A DNA stretch of 10,816 nt from CAZART01 sp964487555. GTDB taxonomy: Bacteria; Bacteroidota; Rhodothermia; Rhodothermales; VXPQ01. A model generated the notes under the pieces. It did not search any database. It saw nothing but the letters and a program-made list of their open reading frames with translations, and was not told the origin of the DNA. Location: positions 1 to 10,816 of the forward strand of contig CAZART010000150.1 in the NCBI GenBank assembly GCA_964487555.1, in the 5' to 3' direction. Of the stretch, positions 4,504-10,816 are shown piece after piece; the first letter of the stretch is position 1, and every line of letters starts with the position of its first letter. A program made the translations under genes and the position numbers.

Positions 4504-6654
4504 ATGAACGAATTGACCCGGCGCCGTCCCGCCATGCCCATGCTCTTCTGCGTTTTCTTGCTCACCGTCGTCGGATTTTCGGGCTGGATCCCGTCGTTCG
4601 GGACGGATGCCACGACGCCTCGGTTCGCCGAGCCGTCCGGTGGGGACGTCGTGGACGAGCTCGTGATCGTGGGCGATATGCGACACCTCCGGAATGGTTA
4701 TGCTCCGGAATGGAGGGAGTTCGAGACCGGCGAGCCGGACAGCGTGCTCGTGGTGACGTTTCAGGGGGAGGCGAACGATTCTCCGGCTGCGCTGGAACTT
4801 ACGCAGCACGACGTTCGACGCGAGTGGCGGATACTGCTCAACGGGGAAGAACTCGGAACTCTTGAGCGAGACGAACAGCTGATGACGATCTACCGACCGG
4901 TGCCGGCTGGACTGATCGAGGACGGTATCAATACGCTCGAGATTCGACAGGTCGGCACCGAGGTCGACGATGTCGAAGTGGGAAGAATCAGCCTCCACAA
5001 CGGCAGCGTGAGCGAGGTGCTCGGTGAAGGACGTGTGACGGTACGTGTTACCGATGCAGCATCGAAGGCGCCCCTTCCTTCCCGGCTGACCATCGTCGAC
5101 GACCACGGGGCGCTGCAGACGGTTGGCGGACCGGCCGTGGATGCACCCAACCGGCACACGGCGGTCCGTACGGGGACGGTCTATGCGGGAAAGGGCGTGG
5201 CGACGTTCGCGCTGCCGGCCGGGCCGTATAGAGTCTACGCGACCAGGGGATTTGAGTACGGCGTCGATTCAGTGGATGTCCAGGTGCAGCCTCGGTCGGA
5301 TCTGGAACGCGATCTGGCCATTGCAAGGGAGGTGCCGACGCAGGGTTGGATTGCGGCGGACACGCACGTGCATACGCTGACGCACTCCGGGCATGGTGAT
5401 GCGACGGAGGCGGAGCGCGTGCTGACCCTCGCCGGAGAGGGGGTGGAGCTGGCCATGATAACCGATCACAACACGAACGTCGATCTGGGACCGCTCACCG
5501 AATCGATGGGGTACGACGCGTACTTCACGCCGGTCGTAGGCAACGAGTACACCACGCCGGCGGGGCATTTCAATCTGTTTCCCGTGCGGGCTGATGCACT
5601 GTTGCCGGATCCGGACGTGTCGACGTGGGCGGGTGTATCCGAACAGCTTGAGGCCGTTGGGCGGCCTGAGGTCGTCGTGCTCAATCATGCGCGCGATGTG
5701 CACGGCGGGTTTCGACCGTTCGGCCCCGAACATTACGTGGCGGTCGCCGGGATGCCTCGAGATGGGATGCCCGTGCCGGCTAACGCCATGGAAGTCGTGA
5801 ACTCAAGTGCACAGCAGCACGACGTGCTCCGCCTCGTGAAGGACTGGCTGGGCGCGACGAACGCAGGTGCCTTCCTTACGCCGGTGGGCTCGAGCGATTC
5901 ACACGACGTCTCGCGCTTCCTCGTGGGGCAGGGCCGCACCTACGTGCAGGTGGATGAGGACGAGCCGGAACGCCTCGACGTCGAGGCGGCGATCCGCAGC
6001 ATGGCGCGCGGTTCCGTCGTCGCCAGTTTCGGTCTCTTGCCCATGATCACGGTGAACGGCTCGAACGGCCCGGGCGACGTGGTGCCCGCCTCCGATGAGA
6101 TCCAGATCGATGTCCGCGTGCTCGCCCCACAATGGCTCGAGGCGTCTCGCGTCGTGCTATACGTGAACGGCCGCGAGAAGCGTGATGAGGAACGACTCCA
6201 TGGACGTCGAACGGGGGAGAAGGGGGCCGTACGATGGACGATGCCTTTGCCGGACCACGACGTGTTCCTGGCCGCGGTTGCGGTAGGGCCTGGTGAGACG
6301 CCTCCGTTCTGGCCCGTTCCCAAGCCGTACCGGCGCATGTCCGCCGACTGGACCCCTCGCCTCGTCGGCGTCACGGGCGCCGTATGGGTCGATGCCGATG
6401 GAGACGGCCGTCCGACTCCCGCTCGTACGTATGCCGAGCGACTCGTCGATGCCGCAGGGGGCGATCGGGACCGGCTGGTAGCGTCGCTCTCCGCGTACGA
6501 CGAGGCCGTCGCCGTGCAGGCCGCCACGTTGCTCTACAACCGGAGCGAACTGCCGGCTGACTTCGACGCGGCAGCGGAGCTGGGGGACGCCCCGCAGTCG
6601 GTACGTAGCGGCTTCCAAACGTTTCTTGACGAGCTGGGCGCCAACGAACCGTAG
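4504..6654 (+). CDS. Exported CehA/McbA-family PHP metallohydrolase
   Basis: The ATG at 4504 gives 716 residues with a signal peptide or anchor (NELTRRRPAMPMLFCVFLLT, then VVGFSGW). Alternative in-frame starts are 4453 and 4354. Residues about 45-165 form a beta-sandwich (GEPDSVLVVTFQG, WRILLNGEELG), and about 175-280 a regulatory-like beta domain (VTVRVTDAASKAPLPSRLT). The PHP hydrolase follows. Its metal ligands are visible as DTHVH (Asp286, His288, His290), ITDHN (Asp321, His322), GNEYTTPAGHF (Glu348, His355), NHARD (His395) and GSSDSH (Asp465, His467), a complete set. The C-terminus has a calcium-loop-like DADGDGRP. CehA/McbA proteins include carbamate-pesticide hydrolases, but most members have unknown substrates, so a phosphoester or ester hydrolase of the periplasm or cell surface is the safe call. 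The frame is intact although debris lies on both sides. It ends about 70 bases from the IS91 remnant. Confidence 0.88.
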   Translation: MNELTRRRPAMPMLFCVFLLTVVGFSGWIPSFGTDATTPRFAEPSGGDVVDELVIVGDMRHLRNGYAPEWREFETGEPDSVLVVTFQGEANDSPAALELTQHDVRREWRILLNGEELGTLERDEQLMTIYRPVPAGLIEDGINTLEIRQVGTEVDDVEVGRISLHNGSVSEVLGEGRVTVRVTDAASKAPLPSRLTIVDDHGALQTVGGPAVDAPNRHTAVRTGTVYAGKGVATFALPAGPYRVYATRGFEYGVDSVDVQVQPRSDLERDLAIAREVPTQGWIAADTHVHTLTHSGHGDATEAERVLTLAGEGVELAMITDHNTNVDLGPLTESMGYDAYFTPVVGNEYTTPAGHFNLFPVRADALLPDPDVSTWAGVSEQLEAVGRPEVVVLNHARDVHGGFRPFGPEHYVAVAGMPRDGMPVPANAMEVVNSSAQQHDVLRLVKDWLGATNAGAFLTPVGSSDSHDVSRFLVGQGRTYVQVDEDEPERLDVEAAIRSMARGSVVASFGLLPMITVNGSNGPGDVVPASDEIQIDVRVLAPQWLEASRVVLYVNGREKRDEERLHGRRTGEKGAVRWTMPLPDHDVFLAAVAVGPGETPPFWPVPKPYRRMSADWTPRLVGVTGAVWVDADGDGRPTPARTYAERLVDAAGGDRDRLVASLSAYDEAVAVQAATLLYNRSELPADFDAAAELGDAPQSVRSGFQTFLDELGANEP

Positions 6655-6724
6655 GCCGGCAGCAACGTCCGACGGCCTCGCCGCCTACACGATGGATTCG
6701 CGCAACGTCCTGCCAGTTGTCCTC

Positions 6725-7481
6725 GAACCAGGAGCGGCTCCTCCTGCACGAGCGCGTCAGGAGGCGCGTACGGCTCGAGAAGGCCGCGGCGCTGAAGGAG
6801 ATTCACGACGCTGTGGGCCGTCGTCTCGGCGATGCGTCGAACGTCGTCGGTCAGAGCAGGCGCCGGCACGAAGACGGGCGTGCCGCCGGGGCCTTCGACA
6901 AAGACGCTGTCAGGCATCAGGACGTGAAAGTGCGGGTTCAGGTTGAGGCCCGAGCCGAAGCGCTGCACGAAGGTGACCGAGCCGCAGCGCGCGTCTTAGT
7001 GGCCATCTTCGCGGGCCCGGCGCCGGTACCATCCGTAGACCACCCGCAAGAAGACCGCCAATACGGCGCTGAGGAGATCCCCGTCCCAGGCCGGCCGGAA
7101 CCGGATCTCATAGGGCAGACTGAGCACCCATTGACGCACCGGCACCTCCGGCAGCACCTCGTCGGTCAACGCAGCGGCGGTGTCGGCCATACGACGTCCG
7201 GTGCAGCTCGGGCAAAAGCCGCGCTTCTTGCAGGAGAAGGCCACGACACGGCTTTGGCCGCAGTCCTGACAGCGAACCCGCAGGAAGCCGAAGGACAGCA
7301 TCCCGCATTCCAGGTAGGCCCGAAGCTCGCGTTCCACGTAGGCCGGGAGCAGCCGGTCGGAGGCACGCGTGCGCTCCGGGAAGGTCTCCAGGTGTCCGGC
7401 CATCACCCGATAAAGGGGGTCCGTTTCGGGTGTTCGGCGGCGGTAGCTACGCGGGCCGGCAAGGGTTGAGAGGGCAGGCAT
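6725..7481 (-). pseudogene. IS91-family HUH transposase remnant with internal stop
   Basis: IS91-type transposases nick one strand with a HUH/Tyr centre and move by rolling circle. The frame (ATG at 7481; an alternative lies at 7532) shows SYRRRTPETDPLYRVMAGHL, a helix ERELRAYLECGML, the zinc-binding part RCQDCGQ...SCKKRGFCPSCTGRRM, then EVPVRQWVLSLPYEIRF. An in-frame TAA at 6996-6998 interrupts it after REDGH, and the same frame resumes as DARCGSVTFVQRFGSGLNLN. The HUH motif HFH is at 6924-6932. Similarity continues to LVQEEPLL and stops near 6725. The last third, including the catalytic tyrosine region, is missing, so it cannot transpose. No terminal ori/ter sequences were recognised. The loss point lies about 70 bases past the end of the metallohydrolase gene, which suggests deletion or rearrangement there. 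Confidence 0.85.
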
Positions 7482-7670
7482 GCCCCGCAGCAAAGCAAGG
7501 CCCGTGCCCTTGCAACGAGGGTGTGTGGACATCCGACGTGAGGGCCATTGGCAATGGGAGGCCACCACGGTCCGGCTGGCTCGAGGCAATCAGGTCATCC
7601 TCCGATCCTTGCAGAGGTCGGCGAGGCGCTGCGCGACGTTGCCGACGGGGCGCTCCGGCGCTGGACGCTC

Positions 7671-7800
7671 GACCACGCGCGAATGGGTCTGGTGGTTCAA
7701 TCACCATCGTCTTCTTCAGCCGATCGGGTAATATGCCCCCAGCTGTAAACGAAGAAGCTTTTTACCAACGCCACGAGGATCCGAACGACTGTGCAGGGAT
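7671..7800 (+). pseudogene. IS3-family transposase, C-terminal remnant
   Basis: The frame reads STTREWVWWFNHHRLLQPIG and stops at a TAA (7729-7731). Removing one G from the GGG just before lets it continue GNMPPAVNEEAFYQRHED. Together this is the C-terminal signature of IS3-group DDE integrases ('EWVDWFNxxRLLEPIGNIPPAE...YY'). Only about the last 40 residues remain. The catalytic D-D-E residues and OrfA are not present upstream, where the DNA belongs to the 5' side of the IS91 remnant. The right-hand border falls inside an oppositely oriented signal-peptide fragment, so the element end or a later deletion cut that gene. No inverted terminal repeat was identified. The last true transposase residue is uncertain (about 7785-7800). 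Confidence 0.75.
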
Positions 7801-7866
7801 CGGTGCGGCGATTCCGAAAGCGCAGACGAGAACGGCAAAGAGCGACGCTGTGACGGAGGGTCGCAT
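7762..7866 (-). pseudogene. Orphan signal-peptide fragment of an exported protein
   Basis: An ATG at 7866 opens a textbook Sec signal peptide: MRPSVTASLFAVLVCAFGIA, then APIPAQ, with a likely cut at AQ or after PAQ. Only about seven further residues (SFGSSWR) follow before the stop at 7762-7764, and those codons overlap the end of the IS3-like transposase remnant read on the other strand. The gene body is therefore missing, most simply removed by insertion of the IS3 element and later deletion. The product cannot be named from the signal alone. No ribosome-binding site is obvious before the ATG. Confidence 0.5.
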
Positions 7867-8217
7867 GCTGCCCAGGGTTCTTAACGGTGGAAACTGCCCT
7901 CTATGACCTACGGCAGCTGAACATGTCGCAGGGGGAAGTCTGAGCTGTCGACGGACGACGAAGCCTGCCGGAATGGGGAATTGCGGTGGCGGTGCATTCC
8001 GTACATTGACCTGTCAAACGCCTGGTTGCGATCGTTGACGGCCTGCACCGCTCAGTGGCACACGAGGAGATCGGCGTCCGCAAGGGTGCTTGGAGCTAGA
8101 AGAAGATCTCTATTGATCTGGATGCTGATCAAGTAGCGGGAGTTCTCCGGCGGCAGGGGCTCGAGATCCGCTGGCCGGATCCCCTGCGAACGCCGCGTTA
8201 GTCCAACGCCGTTCGCG
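7867..8217. other. 350-base stretch with decayed coding-like DNA
   Basis: The clearest part is 8007-8201 on the plus strand, which uses favoured GC-rich codons and reads VKRLVAIVDGLHRSVAHEEI, GVRKGAWS, a TAG at about 8085, then KKISIDLDADQVAGVLRRQG, LEIRWPDPLR and a TAG at 8199-8201. It looks like the end of a gene with one nonsense mutation and no start. On the opposite strand a 57-codon frame from a GTG at 8225 to a TGA at 8052 overlaps the lipoprotein stop and reads LEPLPPENSRYLISIQINRD in its middle. Only one of the two can be genuine, and I recognise neither. At 8190-8222 short AACGC/GCGTT units alternate and can form small hairpins; this may help end transcription of the lipoprotein gene. 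The part from 7867 to 8006 shows nothing I can support. Confidence 0.3.
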
Positions 8218-8592
8218 TTAATCACGCCTTACTTCGAGAACGACGCGGCTGTCTTCGAGGTCGAGCTCATACGTGTAGCGCCCTTCCACCAACGGATTTG
8301 CGCCTACGTAGTCGATAGGCTGGAGCCGGTATGTCTCTCCGTTCGCTTCGACCTCGACGTAGCCATATCGGTACGCCGTCTCGAACTCTTCGTATCCCGT
8401 TGTCTTTCTCGATTTGACGGTTCCGAAACTCCCCTCGGCTCCAGGAAATCGCATCAACACAGAAGAGTAGTCGGTGCTGCTCGTGTTCTTCACACGGAGG
8501 AGAAAGGGAGAATCGCTGTCTTCATTGCTGTCGCAAGAGGCCATCGGAGCCATCAAGAGCAGCACGAGCCATAGAACCACACGACTTTTCAT
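8218..8592 (-). CDS. Small lipoprotein, intact, unknown function
   Basis: An ATG at 8592 gives 124 residues ending in TAA (8218-8220). The start is MKSRVVLWLVLLLMAPMASC, a lipoprotein signal with a lipobox MASC and Cys20 as the acylated residue. The acidic run right after it (DSNEDSD) resembles the charged tails that send lipoproteins to the cell surface in some Bacteroidota; that reading is inference. The mature part is a compact beta domain (FLLRVKNTSSTDYSSVLMRF, YGYVEVEANGETYRLQPIDY, GRYTYELDLEDSRVVLEV). Similar short lipoproteins with the phrases 'AYRYAYVEV' and 'QPIDYVG' are common hypothetical proteins in Bacteroidota. GAAGG sits only two bases before the ATG. The 209 bases upstream (8593-8801) are AT-richer and likely hold the promoter; no gene is seen there. 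Confidence 0.8.
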   Translation of the reverse strand: MKSRVVLWLVLLLMAPMASCDSNEDSDSPFLLRVKNTSSTDYSSVLMRFPGAEGSFGTVKSRKTTGYEEFETAYRYGYVEVEANGETYRLQPIDYVGANPLVEGRYTYELDLEDSRVVLEVRRD

Positions 8593-8801
8593 ACCTTCAC
8601 TATACGTTTATTCCAGCATCGCAGCGAATATTCTTATCGCAATGTAAAATTCGTATGGTTGAGTTGGGCTGAAACAACGAGCGTCTGCTGCTCTAGCTCC
8701 TGAAGCTTCCATTTACTAAAGACAGACTGAGTACGGCGTTTATTCCCACTCCGGGGAGGCCGGGAGCGTAGTCTATACAGAGGCCCGTATCCTTGTCCTT
8801 C

Positions 8802-10816
8802 TCAACGACAGCAGTGTCGGTTGTCATCCTCGCAGCCGCAGCAGAGCTCAAGCCGTTCCTCTGCAGTGCCCTTCACGAAGGCTCGCAGAAGTCCGTAGGT
8901 ACTCGTGGCCGGAATGCGCTTATCCAGTTCACGGGCGAGTTCCAGCGCGTTTTCGTCCTCACCCTGGAACGAAGCCAGCGCCCAACGGACCATTAGATCG
9001 TCTTGTTCGGCGGCATCTCTCCACTCCTCCAGGAGCGCCGTCGCTTGTGCGGCCTGTCCGAGGCCCCTGAGGGCGAGGGCGCCGATATAGTGACCGACGC
9101 CCCGATAGCCGGGGTGCGCCTCCGTGAAGCCGGCGACGGCCCTCAAGCGCTCACAGGCCCTCTCGGTATCGCCCCCCCGCATGTACGAATAAGCCTCCAA
9201 ATAATCCTGCAGGCGCTCGTCAACATCGTAAGGTCTACCGACCCCCAGATGTTCAGGCCACTCCTTCGAGCGCTCCAGGTGCTCGATAGCCGCGGCGTAG
9301 TCTTCGGAGTTCATTCTTTGGATGGCGAGCCGTACGTACGCCTGCTCGCGCAGAACGCGCCCCATATACGCACCCTCCGAAGGCAGCACCCTGATCTCTT
9401 CCAGGACGCGTGCGCTTTCCGCATACGCTTCTCCGTTCAACAGCGCGGCGGCGTGCTTCAGACCGACGTAGTAGTTGTCTGCAAACTTGTCGTAGGCCTG
9501 GCGCGACGCGCGAATCGCTTCCTCGGGAGCTCCCTGCTCACCGTACAGCGTGATAAGGGCAACCCATCCCCGCCATTCGTCGCCATCTACCTGAACGGCC
9601 TTCTGGAAATCGCGCGCCGCTTCTTGTGACGCCGTCTCGCCCTCCAGATCCTGATTCAAATAGCCGCGTGCCAGAAAAAAAGGCGCAAAATCGGGCTCGT
9701 CTCCGCTCTGTTCATAGAGTTCGGCAGCCCGTTCTTTCCTACCCAGACTCCAGTAGAGCGTGCCGAGGTAGTACTTCGTCTTCCAGCCATCTTCGCGCTC
9801 CATCGCCCATTCCAGTACGGGGAGGGTCTCTTGTCGAAAGGGGAAGACCAGGTGCGGCGAGAGGGAGAGCGCCCTATCGAGATACGTCCGGCTCGCCGTC
9901 GCGGAGCGATCCCGGTTGAGGTAGGCGAGCCAGTAATACACGACCGGGTCCTCCGGTGCTGCTTCCAGGACCTGGATGGCCTCGTCCGTCCGGCCCGCAT
10001 CGGCATATCGGACGGCCAGCTCCAGATATGTCTCATCAGGAAGCTCACCCCGGATCATGGACTTGAACCCGTCGAGCGTTTCTTCCGATGGATTCAGGAG
10101 ATGCTGCTCGAACCGCGCAAAATGGCTGAGCGGATCAATTTCCAACAGTTTCGACAGCACGTCCTGCGCCTCCGCGCTCCGTCCGCGGATCCGGTAGCTC
10201 ACGGCGAGCACTTCGTACGCACCGAGGTTGAGCTCATTGAAGCGCAGGGCACGTTGAGCGTACTCGGCCGCCTGTTCGAAGTCGCCCTCCTGCAGATAGA
10301 TGACGGCCATCTGGACGTACGCGCCGGAACGGTACATGGGCGAGCGGGCCGCCCAGCCGAGCGCCTCTATAGCATTGACCGGATCACCGCTTCGCCACTG
10401 CGCGATTCCGTAAATGAAGTTTGCATACGGATCGTAGGTGTCGATCTCCAGCGCCGTCGAAGCGTAACGTAGGCTCTTCTCGTACTCCGCGCGGCGGTAG
10501 TACATCTCGGCTACGCGTCCAAGCGCCTGGTCGTGTGCGGGCTCCTTTTCCAGCAACTCCAGATATGCCTGTAGGGCACGTTCGAATTCGCGCGCCCGGT
10601 GCAGCTTTTCGGCCTCTCGGAATAGCCCGATCGCCGATGACCGGTCGAGCTGCACAGTGGTTCGCAAGGGCCGATCGAGGGCGTTGGCTTCCGCGCTCTC
10701 GTACTGCAGCCCGCTTCCGCCTGCCGTCACCGTAACGCTTACCTCCTCATTCGGAAGTTCCAGCACGCGATGAGCCACTTCCATAGGCTCGAGAACCAAC
10801 CGATCGGCATAAAATG
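8802..10816 (-). CDS. DUF5107 protein, TPR-rich C-terminal part (runs off right edge)
   Basis: The frame is open through the right edge (upstream codons read FYADR before LVLEPMEVAHRVLELPN), so the true start lies outside. About 670 residues are seen. The first 45 or so are the end of a beta-rich domain. From about 10640 leftward come TPR-type helix pairs (AEKLHRAREFERALQAYLEL, RAEYEKSLRYASTALEID, EGDFEQAAEYAQRALRFNEL, RGRSAEAQDVLSKLLEIDPL), and more degenerate repeats continue to the end. The motif HLGVGRPYDVDERLQDYLEA (near 9200-9255) is typical of the C-terminal region of DUF5107 proteins, large (about 1000-1100 aa) polysaccharide-metabolism-associated proteins of unknown activity. The last 14 residues are odd: LCCGCEDDNRHCC contains five Cys where the rest has very few, which suggests read-through into former non-coding DNA. 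A glycan role is inference. Confidence 0.75.
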   Translation of the reverse strand, partial: FYADRLVLEPMEVAHRVLELPNEEVSVTVTAGGSGLQYESAEANALDRPLRTTVQLDRSSAIGLFREAEKLHRAREFERALQAYLELLEKEPAHDQALGRVAEMYYRRAEYEKSLRYASTALEIDTYDPYANFIYGIAQWRSGDPVNAIEALGWAARSPMYRSGAYVQMAVIYLQEGDFEQAAEYAQRALRFNELNLGAYEVLAVSYRIRGRSAEAQDVLSKLLEIDPLSHFARFEQHLLNPSEETLDGFKSMIRGELPDETYLELAVRYADAGRTDEAIQVLEAAPEDPVVYYWLAYLNRDRSATASRTYLDRALSLSPHLVFPFRQETLPVLEWAMEREDGWKTKYYLGTLYWSLGRKERAAELYEQSGDEPDFAPFFLARGYLNQDLEGETASQEAARDFQKAVQVDGDEWRGWVALITLYGEQGAPEEAIRASRQAYDKFADNYYVGLKHAAALLNGEAYAESARVLEEIRVLPSEGAYMGRVLREQAYVRLAIQRMNSEDYAAAIEHLERSKEWPEHLGVGRPYDVDERLQDYLEAYSYMRGGDTERACERLRAVAGFTEAHPGYRGVGHYIGALALRGLGQAAQATALLEEWRDAAEQDDLMVRWALASFQGEDENALELARELDKRIPATSTYGLLRAFVKGTAEERLELCCGCEDDNRHCCR

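Noticed and set aside
1062..7800. Programmed frameshifting as a general explanation of the broken frames
   Set aside because: No slippery heptamer with a downstream structure is consistently present, and the affected families are not known to use it; decay or sequencing indels explain the pattern better.
8190..8225. GTTGGAC/GTCCAAC and AACGC/GCGTT units after the lipoprotein gene as an attC site
   Set aside because: GTTGGAC matches the core consensus, but the foldable stretch is only about 20 bases, far shorter than known attC sites, and one side lies in coding sequence.
1..10816. CRISPR array, tRNA, rRNA or phage structural genes
   Set aside because: No regularly spaced repeats, cloverleaf-like segments, rRNA-like stretches or phage hallmark proteins were seen on either strand.

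Overview
The window looks like an accessory stretch of a Bacteroidota chromosome, most likely from the Rhodothermales/Rhodothermota side. The evidence is moderately GC-rich DNA, a secreted protein ending in a type A Por-secretion (T9SS) sorting domain, lipoproteins with short lipoboxes, and relatives of DUF5916, DUF5107, META and CehA/McbA proteins that are common in that group. The taxonomic call is inference from protein style; no rRNA or tRNA gene was seen.

Layout, left to right. 1-375 (-): start of a lipoprotein that runs off the left edge. 470-634 (-): a small AT-rich ORF unlike its surroundings. 1062-1689 (-): an MntA/HepT-type (MNT/HEPN) toxin-antitoxin pair in which both genes are frameshifted. 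1730-2437 (-): an intact secreted TIMP/NTR-like protein with a T9SS tail. 2603-4210 (-): a head-to-tail run of gene debris, consisting of a META-domain gene, the 3' end of glutamine synthetase, the 3' end of a cytochrome-c-like protein, a piece of a GWxTD-family protein, and the 5' end of a DUF5916 (CBM9-like) protein. 4504-6654 (+): a large intact exported PHP-type metallohydrolase of the CehA/McbA family. 6725-7866: mobile-element wreckage, namely an IS91-family HUH transposase (-) with an internal stop and a lost 3' half, the last part of an IS3-family transposase (+) with a one-base insertion, and an orphan signal-peptide fragment (-). 7867-8217: decayed coding-like DNA. 8218-8592 (-): a small intact lipoprotein. 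8802-10816 (-): the TPR-rich C-terminal part of a DUF5107 protein running off the right edge.

The intact genes do not form an obvious pathway; all encode envelope, exported or probably exported proteins. The strongest theme is decay: about ten broken genes lie in roughly 7 kb next to two transposase remnants, while the long genes around them keep clean reading frames. I did not find a convincing new multi-gene system. The items most worth a second look are the fragment mosaic, the doubly broken toxin-antitoxin pair and the TIMP-like protein whose predicted mature end is Cys-Thr-Cys.
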